Source of the DNA: Paraburkholderia oxyphila NBRC 105797 | Lineage (GTDB): Bacteria > Pseudomonadota > Gammaproteobacteria > Burkholderiales > Burkholderiaceae | Reading direction: 5' to 3' | Assembly: GCF_000685075.1 (NCBI RefSeq) | Contig: NZ_BAYD01000100.1 | Span: 1-36,662, forward strand | DNA: 36,662 nt | Shown here: piece after piece, positions 16,654-25,744 of the stretch | Position numbering within the stretch: the stretch's first letter is position 1 | Layout: each line of letters starts with the position of its first letter | The notes under the pieces: generated by a model | The model's database searches: none | What the model was told of the DNA's origin: nothing | The model's input: the letters and a program-made list of their open reading frames with translations, nothing else | Program-made: the position numbers and the translations under genes

Positions 16654-17825
16654 TCGAACTCGACAAACTGACCAAGACCTTCACCCAGAAGGACGGCCAG
16701 CCCGTGCGCGCCGTCGACTCCGTGAGCCTTGCGGTGGCAGAAGGCGAAATCTGCGTGTTCCTCGGCCCCTCGGGCTGCGGCAAGACCACCACGCTCAAGA
16801 TGATCAACCGGCTCATCGCGCCCACTTCGGGCCGCGTGCTCATCGATGGCGAGGACACGTCCGGGCTCGACGAAGTCGACCTGCGCCGCCATATCGGCTA
16901 TGTGATCCAGCAGATCGGCCTGTTCCCGAACATGACCATCGAGGAGAACATCACCGTGGTGCCGCGCCTGCTCGGCTGGGACAAGAAGCGCTGCGCCCAG
17001 CGCGCGCAAGAGCTCATGTCGATGGTCGCACTCGATCCGAAGCAGTATCTGAAGCGCTATCCGCGCGAGCTCTCGGGCGGCCAGCAGCAGCGCGTGGGCG
17101 TGATTCGCGCGCTCGCCGCCGACCCGCCCGTGCTGCTGATGGACGAGCCATTCGGCGCCGTGGACCCGATCAATCGCGAGTCCATCCAGAACGAGTTCTT
17201 CCAGATGCAGCGGCAACTGAAGAAGACCGTGATCATGGTGAGCCACGATATCGACGAGGCCATCAAGCTCGGCGACCGCATCGCCGTGTTCCGGCGCGGC
17301 CAGCTCGTGCAATACGATCACCCCGACACGCTGCTGGCGCGCCCGCGCGACGAATTCGTCGCGCAGTTCGTGGGCCAGGACAGCACGCTCAAGCGCCTGC
17401 TGCTCGTGAAGGCCGGCGACGCCGCCACGCAGCCTGAAACGGCGCGCGTGGACACGCCGCTCGCGCACGCCTTCGCGGTCATGGACGAAGCGGACTGCCG
17501 CTATCTGACCGTGCTCGACGAAGCGGGCCATGCGCTCGGCTATGTCACGCGCCGTGTGGCGCGCGGCGGCGACGGCGCGTGTGGCGAGCGCGTGACGCCC
17601 TTCGCGGCCAGCGTCTCGGTGGACGACAACCTGCGCATCGTACTCTCGAAGATGTATCAGTTCAGCGCTTCGTGGATGCCGGTGCTCGATGCCGACGGCG
17701 CCTGGATGGGCGAGATCACGCAGGACTCGATCGCGGCTTATTTGAGTTCGGGCCGCTCGCGCCAGCAAACGGGCCAGCCGCCCGGCGGCCCGGTCGGCGT
17801 GATCCAGGCCAGCGCGGTCGCATGA
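16650..17825 (+). CDS. Osmoprotectant ABC transporter ATP-binding protein with CBS domains
   Basis: 391 aa, cytoplasmic. Walker A GPSGCGKTT (39-47), Q-loop QQIGLFP, signature LSGGQQQR (141-148), Walker B VLLMDEP (161-167) and switch His in VSHD (197-200) are intact. The C-terminal third (about 255-380) holds two CBS-like repeats (YLTVLDEAGHALGYVTRR and WMPVLDADGAWMGEIT), as in OpuAA/ProV-type ATPases, where they sense ionic strength. AAAGGAG precedes the start, which overlaps the permease stop. The four genes form a complete importer. Confidence 0.93.
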   Translation: MIELDKLTKTFTQKDGQPVRAVDSVSLAVAEGEICVFLGPSGCGKTTTLKMINRLIAPTSGRVLIDGEDTSGLDEVDLRRHIGYVIQQIGLFPNMTIEENITVVPRLLGWDKKRCAQRAQELMSMVALDPKQYLKRYPRELSGGQQQRVGVIRALAADPPVLLMDEPFGAVDPINRESIQNEFFQMQRQLKKTVIMVSHDIDEAIKLGDRIAVFRRGQLVQYDHPDTLLARPRDEFVAQFVGQDSTLKRLLLVKAGDAATQPETARVDTPLAHAFAVMDEADCRYLTVLDEAGHALGYVTRRVARGGDGACGERVTPFAASVSVDDNLRIVLSKMYQFSASWMPVLDADGAWMGEITQDSIAAYLSSGRSRQQTGQPPGGPVGVIQASAVA

Positions 17826-17859
17826 GCGCGGCCTGCGCGCTGCGGCTCGACGCAAACGG

Positions 17860-18009
17860 CACACCCCGCACGTCAGCGCCGAAACTGTCTGCCGCACCCA
17901 GGAAGGCGCCGACGCCGCGCTCGACCAGATCGCCCTGCTCCTGATTTCCTCGGATGAAAAGCTGCCGTTCGTCTCGCTGCGCATCGATCGCGCGGCGGGA
18001 CGCGCTTAA
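17860..18009 (+). pseudogene. Possible remnant of a 3' gene end downstream of the ABC operon
   Basis: One plus-strand frame reads HTPHVSAETVCRTQEGADAA, then a hydrophobic LDQIALLLIS and ends in RAAGRA before a stop at 18007. It looks like folded-protein sequence rather than frame noise, but it has no start codon in a sensible place and no family I recognise. It may be what is left of a gene cut by a deletion. The rest of 17826-18117 holds nothing else I can name. Confidence 0.25.
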
Positions 18010-18117
18010 CGAAGCCCAACTGAAGAGAGTCTTAAGCGCCGTGTGCGGGATAGGCGCATAAGCGCGCGAACGACTTACGCTATAGCATGATGAAAGCCGT
18101 TCGTCAGCACAACGTTT

Positions 18118-19329
18118 TTATCCCGCAAGAAAGCGCTGCGCGAGCCGCACCCACGCCGCCGCGCCGAGCGGCAGCACCTGGTCGTTGAAGTCATAGCCGG
18201 GGTTGTGCACCATGCAGCCGCCGAACTCGCCTTCGCCATTGCCGAGCAACATATAGCAGCCCGGCACGGCCTTGAGCATCCACGCAAAATCCTCGCTGCC
18301 GTTCAGTCCCTTCGGCGCCTGCACGACGACGTTCTCCGCCCCCACCAGCTCCGTGCAAACCTGTTGCGCAAGCGACGTTTCATCGGGCGTGTTGACCATC
18401 GGCGGAGTGAGCTGGCGGTAATCGATATGGGCCTCCACCCCGTGAGCCTGCGCCGTGGCCGCCACGATCTCGCGCACGCGTTGCTCCACGAGTTCACGCG
18501 TCTCGGGGCGCGCCGCGCGAATGTTGACGCCTAGCGTCACCGTCTCCGGAATCACGTTGTGGGTGGCGCCGCCCTTGATGAAGCCCACCGAGACCACGGC
18601 GGTGTCGTCGGGCGCGACGTTGCGCGCGACGATCGTCTGCAGCGCCGTGATGAGCGCGGCCGCCGCCACGATGGGGTCCTTCACGCGGTGCGGCATGGCG
18701 CCGTGGCCGCCCACGCCCTTGAGCGTGACGTCGGCCACGTCGGAGGACAGGCTCACTGGCCCCTCGAGCACGCGGAACGTGCCGGCGGGCACGCCCGGCA
18801 TGTTGTGCAGCGCGTAGACGGCGTCGCACGGGAAGCGCTCGAACAGGCCGTCGTCGATCATCGCCTTCGCGCCGCACAGGTTCTCTTCGTCGGGCTGGAA
18901 GATGAGGTTGAGCGTGCCGTCGAAGTCGCGCCGCTCCGCCAGCGTCTTTGCCGCCGCAAGGAGAATGGCCGTATGGCCGTCGTGGCCGCACGCGTGCATC
19001 TTGCCCGCATGCTGGCTCGCATACGGCAGGCCCGTGTTCTCGACGATGGGCAGCGCATCCATGTCGGCGCGGATGCCAAGGCGCCGCTTGCCCGTGCCCA
19101 CCTTCAACTGCCCGACCACGCCACTGCGCCCGATGCCCGTGTGCACTTCATAGCCCCACTTCTCGAGCAGCATCGCCACGAGCTTCGCAGTGGCGCCCAC
19201 TTCAAACCCCAGTTCGGGCTGCGAATGAATCTGGCGGCGGATGCCGATGAACGTTTCGGCATCGATTTCGATTTCAGGCAGCAGCGTGGGCAACAGTTGA
19301 AACGGCGTAAGCGTGGAATCGCGCTTCAT
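18118..19329 (-). CDS. M20 family amidohydrolase (hippurate hydrolase / N-acyl amino acid hydrolase type)
   Basis: 403-aa cytoplasmic metallopeptidase-like enzyme that splits N-acyl or N-aroyl amino acids. Seen: RRQIHSQPELGFEV, metal-site motif HACGHDGHT with C114 and H116, catalytic Glu in FQPDEEN (148-149), the later metal His in ALHNMPG (175), and GGHGAMPH of the dimerisation domain. Length and motifs fit the M20D hippuricase/IAA-amino acid hydrolase subfamily. It is downstream of an MHS transporter on the same strand (62 bp between coding regions), probably one operon under the divergent LysR regulator. Confidence 0.92.
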   Translation of the reverse strand: MKRDSTLTPFQLLPTLLPEIEIDAETFIGIRRQIHSQPELGFEVGATAKLVAMLLEKWGYEVHTGIGRSGVVGQLKVGTGKRRLGIRADMDALPIVENTGLPYASQHAGKMHACGHDGHTAILLAAAKTLAERRDFDGTLNLIFQPDEENLCGAKAMIDDGLFERFPCDAVYALHNMPGVPAGTFRVLEGPVSLSSDVADVTLKGVGGHGAMPHRVKDPIVAAAALITALQTIVARNVAPDDTAVVSVGFIKGGATHNVIPETVTLGVNIRAARPETRELVEQRVREIVAATAQAHGVEAHIDYRQLTPPMVNTPDETSLAQQVCTELVGAENVVVQAPKGLNGSEDFAWMLKAVPGCYMLLGNGEGEFGGCMVHNPGYDFNDQVLPLGAAAWVRLAQRFLAG

Positions 19330-19390
19330 GTCGGTGGCGTCCTTGTGATATTGGTTGGGTTCAGAAGGCGCAATGGCGCCTGCCGTGTGT

Positions 19391-20710
19391 TCAATCGACG
19401 CGGCGCTCCTCTATGCGCCAGACCGCGAGCAGCGTCACGAGCCCGCACGCGACCATGTAGAGCGCAGGCGAAAGCGGGTTGCCGGTCTTCGCAATGAGCC
19501 AGGTGACGATGAACTGCGAGCTGCCGCCGAACACCGTCACGCCCACGCTGTAGATCACCGAAAGGCCGCTCGCGCGCACCGAGGCGGGCAGCATCTCCAT
19601 GAGCACGAGCAGCATGGGCGTCGAGCCGAGATTCGCCGCCGCCGTCAGCAGCACCGAAAGCGCGAGCACAAGCGGCACGCTGGGAAAGCGCGTCATGAGC
19701 CAGAACGCGGGCACCACCGCGATGAGGTTGAAAGCGAGCGAGGCCATGACGAGCGGCTTGCGCCGCGTGAGACGATCTGCGAGACGCCCCGAGACGAGCG
19801 AGGCGATCAGCATCGTGATGCCCGTGGCGCAGCCCGAGAGCAGCGAAAGCGAAGGCGGCATCTTCAGCACGCGAATCATGTAGGTGGGCATGAAGAAGAC
19901 CACGAGATACATGCCCACCGTGCCTGCCGTCACCGCGAGGATGCCCTTGAGCACCTTGCCGCCGTGCTCGCGCATGAGCGTGCCGAGGGGGCTGGGCGCA
20001 TCGGGCGCGGCCTCGTGCGTCTCGTCGAGCTTCGCGCGGATATAGAGGCCCACCGGCGCGATCGCGAGGCCGCCGAGGAACGGCAGACGCCAGCCCCAAC
20101 TTTCGAGCGCATGCGGCGTGAGTGTGGCGTAGAGCATGGCGCCCGTGAGCGCGCCGATCAGCGCGGAGATGCCCTGGCTGCCCAGTTGCCAGCTCACGCG
20201 AAAGCCGCGCTGCCCCACCGAGCCCGACTCCATCAGCATGGACGTGGCCGCGCCGATCTCGCCGCCGAGCGAAAAGCCCTGCAGCAGGCGCCCCGCGAGC
20301 AGCACGAGCGAGCCGTAGACGCCGGCCTGCGCATAGGTGGGCGCCAGCGAGATGCACAGCGTGCCCGCCACCATCAGCGCGATGGTGAGCGTCATCGCGG
20401 CCTTGCGGCCGCGCCGGTCGGCGTAGCTGCCGATCACGAGGCCGCCGAGCGGACGCATCACGAAGCCGATGCCGAAAGTGGCCACCGCGAGCAGCAGCGA
20501 GCCAAAAGGACTGTCCGAGGGAAAGAAGAGCCGGCCTATCAGGAGCGCGAAGAAACTGTAGACCGTGAAGTCGTACATTTCCAGCGCATTGCCGATCGAG
20601 CAAGCGGCGATGAGGCGGAACTGGCTCTGGCGTGCCGGTGCGTGGCTGGAAGCGGCGGCGTGCGCGATGGCGCCCGTGTCGTCGGCGGCGCTGAGCGTAG
20701 CGTCATTCAT
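19391..20710 (-). CDS. MFS transporter, metabolite:H+ symporter (MHS)-like
   Basis: 439 aa with about 12 hydrophobic helices. Family features: ACSIGNALEMYDFTVYSFFA in helix 1, GFVMRPLGGLVIGSYADRRGR (motif A) and GFSLGGEIGAATSMLMES. MHS members take up citrate, 2-oxoglutarate, shikimate, proline/betaine or aromatic acids with protons. ATG 20710 begins a hydrophilic N-terminal tail before helix 1; an upstream extension to 20782 is less likely. It probably imports the compound hydrolysed by the adjacent amidohydrolase, or removes its product. Confidence 0.88.
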   Translation of the reverse strand: MNDATLSAADDTGAIAHAAASSHAPARQSQFRLIAACSIGNALEMYDFTVYSFFALLIGRLFFPSDSPFGSLLLAVATFGIGFVMRPLGGLVIGSYADRRGRKAAMTLTIALMVAGTLCISLAPTYAQAGVYGSLVLLAGRLLQGFSLGGEIGAATSMLMESGSVGQRGFRVSWQLGSQGISALIGALTGAMLYATLTPHALESWGWRLPFLGGLAIAPVGLYIRAKLDETHEAAPDAPSPLGTLMREHGGKVLKGILAVTAGTVGMYLVVFFMPTYMIRVLKMPPSLSLLSGCATGITMLIASLVSGRLADRLTRRKPLVMASLAFNLIAVVPAFWLMTRFPSVPLVLALSVLLTAAANLGSTPMLLVLMEMLPASVRASGLSVIYSVGVTVFGGSSQFIVTWLIAKTGNPLSPALYMVACGLVTLLAVWRIEERRVD

Positions 20711-20855
20711 GGCGGATCTCCGCAGGCAGGGTGGAACGTCGCGTTCGTGGCAGGCGCCGTGCGCCTTCGGCGTGCCTGGCATGCGCTCATGGCGCGCATG
20801 CGGCCGTGTTGACTTCCATGCAAACGGCAGGCGCCTGGTGATATTCAGGCAAGGT

Positions 20856-20874
20856 TCACTTTTGAAAAAAGTGA
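20856..20874. promoter_or_regulatory. 19-bp inverted repeat, candidate LysR-type operator
   Basis: TCACTTTT and AAAAGTGA are exact complements around GAA. The site lies between the divergent LysR (129 bp) and MHS transporter (146 bp) genes in AT-rich DNA and fits the T-N11-A dyad pattern bound by LysR proteins. Confidence 0.55.
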
Positions 20875-21002
20875 GAAATTTTCATCGTGATAACCAGATA
20901 GAATCGCCGTCATAACCAACGTGCAGCGGCCATCGGGATAAGTACCAACGCTCACCAGCCCGCTAAGCGCCCGGCGGGCGACGCTCTGGAGGAAATCATC
21001 GG

Positions 21003-21974
21003 ATGAAACTGCACCAGTTGCGCGTCCTGCTCGCGCTCGCGCAGCACGGCAGCATGCATGAGGCATCGCGCAGCCTGCACGTCTCGCAGCCCGCGCTTTC
21101 CAAGGCGATCGCCGAGCTCGAGCGCGAGCTGGGCGTGACGCTCATCTCGCGCTCCGTGCGCGGCGTGAGCCTCACGAATTATGGGCGCGCGCTCGTCAAG
21201 CGGGCGAGCGTCGTCGAGCACGAGCTGCGACATGCGCTGGAAGACATCGAATCGATGCGCGGCCACGCCGAGGCGCAGCTCAATATCGGCTTCTCGGCGG
21301 TGGCCTCGAGCGGCCCCTTGCCGGAAGCCATCGCCGCGTTTCGCGCGCGCTTTCCCGCCGTGGCGATCCGCGCCTACGAACTGCGCCCGCAGCAGATCCT
21401 CGAAGGCCTGCGCGAAGGCCATCTCGATCTGGCGCTCATCTCCACGAATAGCGGCCCCGGCACCGGCGCGTTTCAGTGGGAGCCGCTCTTTTCGGTAGGC
21501 ATGCTGGTGGCCGCGCGCCCCGGCCATCCCCTCGCGCGCACGACGCGCATCCGCTCGCTCGTCGATGCGGAATGGCTCACGCTCGACCCACTCGACGATC
21601 CCGGCAGCCCGCTCGCGAGCCTGATGCGCCTGCACCGGCTGGAGATGCCGCGCAATGTCGTGCAGAGCAGCTCGAACCTGCTGGGGCTTCAGCTCGCCAC
21701 CTGCACGGACCTCATCAGCGTGTGGTCCGATTTCGTGTTCTATGGCCGCACCGGCCCGCTCGCGCTGAATCCCGATGCGCTCAAGCCCCTGCCGATCCGC
21801 GATGAATTACCGGACTATCACGTCTTCATGGTGTATCGCTCGCCCGATCTGATGACACAAACATGCCTCGAATTCAGCAAGGAAATTCGTCATCGCGGAC
21901 GCAAGATGGTGTCGCCGCGTCTCGCGGCGCAAGCGGCGGCGCGCGGGCGCAAAGGGAGTGGCGCGCAGACGTAG
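21003..21974 (+). CDS. LysR-family transcriptional regulator
   Basis: 323 aa. The N-terminal HTH (MKLHQLRVLLALAQHGSMHE, then SLHVSQPALSKAIAELEREL) is canonical for LysR; a periplasmic-binding-like effector domain follows (about 90-300), with a Gln-rich, basic C-terminal tail. GGAGGA precedes the start. It is divergent from the transporter-amidohydrolase pair, the usual arrangement for a local activator responding to a pathway intermediate, here probably an N-acyl amino acid or an aromatic acid. Confidence 0.92.
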   Translation: MKLHQLRVLLALAQHGSMHEASRSLHVSQPALSKAIAELERELGVTLISRSVRGVSLTNYGRALVKRASVVEHELRHALEDIESMRGHAEAQLNIGFSAVASSGPLPEAIAAFRARFPAVAIRAYELRPQQILEGLREGHLDLALISTNSGPGTGAFQWEPLFSVGMLVAARPGHPLARTTRIRSLVDAEWLTLDPLDDPGSPLASLMRLHRLEMPRNVVQSSSNLLGLQLATCTDLISVWSDFVFYGRTGPLALNPDALKPLPIRDELPDYHVFMVYRSPDLMTQTCLEFSKEIRHRGRKMVSPRLAAQAAARGRKGSGAQT

Positions 21975-22052
21975 TGAAGCCACTCGGGGCTGAAAATCAA
22001 GCACTCGGCCGTGCTATCGGACCAAGCTCCCGCGCACGCAAAGCCCCTCGAT

Positions 22053-23432
22053 TCAGGCCTTGCGCTGGCCATTCAACACGAGCCGCGCTTCCAGCCCGCC
22101 GCCCGGGCGGTTGTGCAGCGAAAGCTGCGCCCCCATTGCGACGGCCAGTTGACGTGCAATCGCCAGGCCGAGCCCCGTGCCGCCCGTGCCGCGGTTGCGC
22201 GAGGTTTCGAGCCGGTAGAACGGCTCGAACACCGCTTCGAGCGAGGCCTCGGGAATGCCCGGCCCGCGGTCGAGCACCGAGATCGTGACCTGAGCATCGC
22301 CGGGCCCCTTGATGAGCGCAATCTCCGCCGCGCCCGCGAACTTCAGCGCATTGTCGACGAAATTGCCCACGATGCGCTTGAGCGCCTGGGCGCGCGTGAC
22401 CATCGCGAGCGGCGCGCGCGTCTCGTAGCGCACGTCGCTGCCGGCATCGGTGTAATCGCACACGAGGCTGTCGAGCAGTGCGTCGAGATCCACGCGTATC
22501 GGCACCTCGGCCGCGCCGTGCAGCGTGCGCGCGTAGGCCACGCCCTCCTTCACGAGCTGCTCCATTTCCTGCAAATCCTGCCTGAGCTTCGTGCTCTGGG
22601 CATCGTCGTCCATGACGTCCACGCGCAGGCGCATGCGTGTGATGGGCGTTTGTAAGTCATGCGAAATAGCCGCGAGAATCTGCATGCGCTCGGCCATATA
22701 GCCCGCGATGCGCGCCTGCATCGCGTTGAACGCGCGCGCGGCGCGCGCCACCTCGGAGGGGCCGTCCTCTTCCAGATGCTCGGCCTTGAGGTCGGGGCCA
22801 AGCGCGTCGGCGGCGCGCGCGAGCGCATCGAGTGGACGCGTCGCGATGCGCACCGCGAGCCAGCAGCACACGGCCAGCACGACGAGCTGCACGAACAGCA
22901 CGAACGGCAGCCAGCGCGAGAGCGGCAGCGACGTTTGCGGACGCACGTCGATGGTGAGCGGCGAGCCGTCGGTCAGACGCAGATGCACCTGCAGGTGCTC
23001 GCGCTCGCCGGGAATCGCATTGGCCGTGAGTGCATAGTGCTTGCCGATGCCCTTCTCGATGGCCGCCTCGTAGCGCCGCGAGAGCTGCGCGTCGGGCGCG
23101 ACGCCGGGCACGCCCGCGCCGAGCACGAAGGTGTAGCTGCGCCGCGCGAGGCGCGGCAGCCACGCGGCACGCTCCGCCGGCGGCAGATTGTCGAGTAGCG
23201 CCACCGAGCTGGCCACTTCGCGCTCGACGTAATCCATCATCATGTTGGCCGTGGTTTCGTCGCGCTCGGTGAGCGTGAGCAAGACCGACAGCGTCTGCGC
23301 GAGCGCGAGGCCCACGCAGAGGATCAGCGCGAGCCGTGCGAACAGCGTGCGCGGCCAGCGCAGGAGATGGCGTCGCGCGCCAGCGGCAGCGGCGGTCTCG
23401 CCGCGCTGCGCATCATGGCTTGCCGTACTCAT
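22053..23432 (-). CDS. Sensor histidine kinase (EnvZ-like, HAMP + HisKA + HATPase)
   Basis: 459-aa inner-membrane kinase. TM1 about 33-55 and TM2 about 174-196 enclose a periplasmic sensor of about 115 residues. A HAMP linker follows (RIATRPLDALARAADALG), then the H-box ISHDLQTPITRMRLR with H258, N-box FVDNALKF, G1 box LDRGPGIP and G2 box GTGGTGLGLAIARQLA. All catalytic boxes are intact. Its start overlaps the stop of the response regulator gene by 4 bp. The signal is unknown. Confidence 0.93.
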   Translation of the reverse strand: MSTASHDAQRGETAAAAGARRHLLRWPRTLFARLALILCVGLALAQTLSVLLTLTERDETTANMMMDYVEREVASSVALLDNLPPAERAAWLPRLARRSYTFVLGAGVPGVAPDAQLSRRYEAAIEKGIGKHYALTANAIPGEREHLQVHLRLTDGSPLTIDVRPQTSLPLSRWLPFVLFVQLVVLAVCCWLAVRIATRPLDALARAADALGPDLKAEHLEEDGPSEVARAARAFNAMQARIAGYMAERMQILAAISHDLQTPITRMRLRVDVMDDDAQSTKLRQDLQEMEQLVKEGVAYARTLHGAAEVPIRVDLDALLDSLVCDYTDAGSDVRYETRAPLAMVTRAQALKRIVGNFVDNALKFAGAAEIALIKGPGDAQVTISVLDRGPGIPEASLEAVFEPFYRLETSRNRGTGGTGLGLAIARQLAVAMGAQLSLHNRPGGGLEARLVLNGQRKA

Positions 23433-24169
23433 TGCGGCCCTTCGATCGCGCTCACGGCCGCCGAGAACACATAGCCCTCGTTGCGCAGCGTCTTGATGTA
23501 GCGAGGCTCGCGCGCGCCATCGCGCAGGCGCTGCCGCAAACGGCTCACGAGCAGGTCGATCGAGCGGTCGAACGCGTCCGCCTGGCGTCCTTGTGTGAGG
23601 TTCAGCAACTGGTCGCGCGTGAGGACGCGCTGCGGGTTATCGAGGAACACGCGCAGGAGCCGGTATTCGGCGCCGGAGAGCGCGACGAGCGTGCCCTCCT
23701 CGTCGAGCAGATGGCGCGCCGTGGTATCGAGCCGCCATTCGCCGAAGCCGAGCATCGACGCCGTTTCGCTCACCTGCATGCCGGGCGGCAGCATGCGCGC
23801 GCGGCGCAGCACCGAGCGGATGCGCGCGAGCAGCTCGCGCACGGCGAACGGCTTGGCGAGGTAGTCGTCGGCGCCCATTTCGAGGCCGACGATGCGGTCG
23901 GTCTCCTCGCCGCGCGCCGTGAGCATGAGCACCGGCACCGTGCGAAAGCGCCCCGCGCGCAGGTCGCGGCACAGCACGAGGCCGTCCTCGCCCGGCAGCA
24001 TCAGATCGAGCACGATGAGGTCGGGCGCGCCGTTTTCGAGCGCGGCGCGCATCTCGCGTCCGTTCGCGGCCAGCGTCACGCGCATGCCGTTCTTTTCGAG
24101 GTAGTCGGCAATCAGCTCGCGAATGCCGCGATCGTCGTCGACGATCAGAATGTGGTCGGTCTTTTCCAT
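23429..24169 (-). CDS. OmpR-family response regulator
   Basis: 246 aa. Receiver domain (1-120): acidic pocket D11/D12, phospho-acceptor D55 (LIVLDLMLPGEDG), switch T84 and K106 (AKPF). The C-terminal winged helix (about 135-235) shows LSGAEYRLLRVFLDNPQRVL and RLRQRLRDGAREPRYIKTLR, typical for OmpR/PhoB. ATG 24169 starts the conserved first strand (HILIVDDD). It is the cognate partner of the overlapping sensor kinase. Target genes are not evident, though the upstream GFA gene may be co-transcribed. Confidence 0.94.
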   Translation of the reverse strand: MEKTDHILIVDDDRGIRELIADYLEKNGMRVTLAANGREMRAALENGAPDLIVLDLMLPGEDGLVLCRDLRAGRFRTVPVLMLTARGEETDRIVGLEMGADDYLAKPFAVRELLARIRSVLRRARMLPPGMQVSETASMLGFGEWRLDTTARHLLDEEGTLVALSGAEYRLLRVFLDNPQRVLTRDQLLNLTQGRQADAFDRSIDLLVSRLRQRLRDGAREPRYIKTLRNEGYVFSAAVSAIEGPQ

Positions 24170-24176
24170 GCGCCGA

Positions 24177-24368
24177 TCATACTCCGCGCGCGGCGGCGCC
24201 TGTGCTGCTTCTTGTGCCGCCCGGGCCACGGCCAGGCGACCTGCGGCCGCCATTCGGCACGATCTTCTCGCGCCGCGTGAGCGTGGCGAGCGTGCACGAG
24301 AGCGGATGCACGGCCTCGGTCGCAAGACCGCCCGCCAGCAGCGCGAGCACCGCAAAGAGCCGCCTCAT
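24177..24368 (-). CDS. Small secreted-like ORF between the GFA and response regulator genes
   Basis: 63 aa. The N terminus MRRLFAVLALLAGGLATEA looks like a signal peptide; the remainder is short, basic and Gly/Arg-rich. The ATG overlaps the GFA stop (ATGA), and the stop is 7 bp before the response regulator, so it fits a coupled operon. I do not recognise a family; the basic tail may be frame noise or a frameshifted end of a longer protein. Confidence 0.4.
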   Translation of the reverse strand: MRRLFAVLALLAGGLATEAVHPLSCTLATLTRREKIVPNGGRRSPGRGPGGTRSSTGAAARGV

Positions 24369-24736
24369 GCGTCCTCCACCACCGAAAGGCTCGCGCCGTC
24401 GTTCAGGCCGGCCTCCAGCGAGTAAACGTCCACGCCTTCGAGGCAGCCGAGATTCACGCGCCAGAGCGCGGGGTCCTTGCGCGTCTGATGAAAGGGATAG
24501 ATGCCGCAATGGCGGCAGAAGTAGTGCTTCGCCACGCGCGTGTTGAACTGATAGAGCGTGAGGGCGTCTTTGCCGCTCACGATGGTCAGCTCGCCCGCGG
24601 CAAACAGCGGCGACATGAGCGCGCCCTTGCGGCGGCACAGGCTGCAGTTGCAGCGCGAGGCGGGCGTGAGCGCGGTGCGGACCTCGAAGCGCACGGCCCC
24701 GCAGTGACACGAACCGTGCTGGATCTCTGCATTCAT
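24365..24736 (-). CDS. GFA family protein (Mss4-like zinc-binding fold, CENP-V/GFA domain)
   Basis: 123 aa, a normal length for the family. Conserved Cys motifs: GSCHCGAVRFEV, CNCSLCRRKG and FCRHCGIYPF, which bind two zinc ions in the glutathione-dependent formaldehyde-activating enzyme (Gfa) fold. Most members have no proven activity; a glutathione S-hydroxymethyl role is known only for a few. Start 24736 opens the conserved domain with a plausible GGAGAA upstream. It is the first gene of a tight run with a small ORF, a response regulator and a kinase. Confidence 0.9.
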   Translation of the reverse strand: MNAEIQHGSCHCGAVRFEVRTALTPASRCNCSLCRRKGALMSPLFAAGELTIVSGKDALTLYQFNTRVAKHYFCRHCGIYPFHQTRKDPALWRVNLGCLEGVDVYSLEAGLNDGASLSVVEDA

Positions 24737-24963
24737 GCTGCGTTCTCCTCGATGCGTCGATTGCGATGGATGCTTTATAGCGCAGCGCGCGCGGCGCCAT
24801 GTATCCCAATGTATCTGTGCGTACGGCCGATACAAAACATTGCACGTTGGTGCCGATTCGCGGGTTTCCGCGTCGCGCAGGACGCACGGTATCAGATTCA
24901 TCTGGCTTGCATGCCCAAGGTGGCATCGTCGAAAATGGCGCTTCTCCCACTCATTGCCATGCC

Positions 24964-25698
24964 ATGAAAATCGCCGCACTCTCGGACATTCACGGCAACC
25001 TCCCCGCGCTGGACGCCGTACTGCGCCATATCCGCTCGCAGGGCGCCGACCTGATCGTCAATCTCGGCGACATCGTCTCCGGCTCGATCTCGCCAGCCGA
25101 GACCGCGGACCGCCTGATGGCGCTCGATCTGCCCACCATTCGCGGCAATCACGAGCGGCAACTGCTTGCCGGCGATTCCGCGGGCATGGGAGCGTCCGAC
25201 CGCTTCGCACGCGCGGTGCTGCGCGCCGATCAGCTCGACTGGATCGCCCAGTTGCCGGCGACGCTGTGCATCGCGGACGACGTGCTCATGGTCCACGGCA
25301 CGCCCGAGAACGATCTCGACTACTTTCTCGAGACCGTGACCGAAGCGGGATGCCGCGCCGCCACTCAGGCAGAAGTCGAGCGCCGCGCGGGCGACGGCCC
25401 CGAGCGGCTGATTCTCTGCGGCCACACGCATGTGCCGCGCAGCGCGACGCTCGGCGACGGGCGTCTCGTCGTCAATCCGGGCAGCGTGGGACTGCAGGCC
25501 TATCAGGACGACTTGCCGTGGCCGCACCGGATCGAAACGGGTTCGCCGCACGCGCGCTATGCAACCGTCACGCGCACGAAGTCAGGCTGGGATGCCGAAT
25601 TCCATGCGGTCGAGTACGACTGGGACGCGACGGCGGATCTGGCGCGCTCCAATGGGCGGCCCGACTGGGTGATGGCGTTGCGTGAGGGGCGTTGTTGA
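24964..25698 (+). CDS. Calcineurin-like metallophosphoesterase (YfcE/MJ0936 type)
   Basis: 244 aa. The full metal-site set is visible: D8 and H10 (SDIHGN), D36 (NLGDIV), N62/H63 (RGNHE), a conserved HGTP segment, and CGHTHVPR near the C terminus. Such proteins hydrolyse phosphodiesters in vitro; physiological substrates vary. ATG 24964 was chosen because the fold starts at MKIAALSDIHGN; no strong ribosome-binding site precedes it. It is divergent from the GFA gene. Just beyond its end is a decayed toxin-antitoxin locus. Confidence 0.9.
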   Translation: MKIAALSDIHGNLPALDAVLRHIRSQGADLIVNLGDIVSGSISPAETADRLMALDLPTIRGNHERQLLAGDSAGMGASDRFARAVLRADQLDWIAQLPATLCIADDVLMVHGTPENDLDYFLETVTEAGCRAATQAEVERRAGDGPERLILCGHTHVPRSATLGDGRLVVNPGSVGLQAYQDDLPWPHRIETGSPHARYATVTRTKSGWDAEFHAVEYDWDATADLARSNGRPDWVMALREGRC

Positions 25699-25744
25699 GA
25701 GCACGAGGTGCGTGGGTTCTCGCATTACGGTGCAGGCCATGTCG

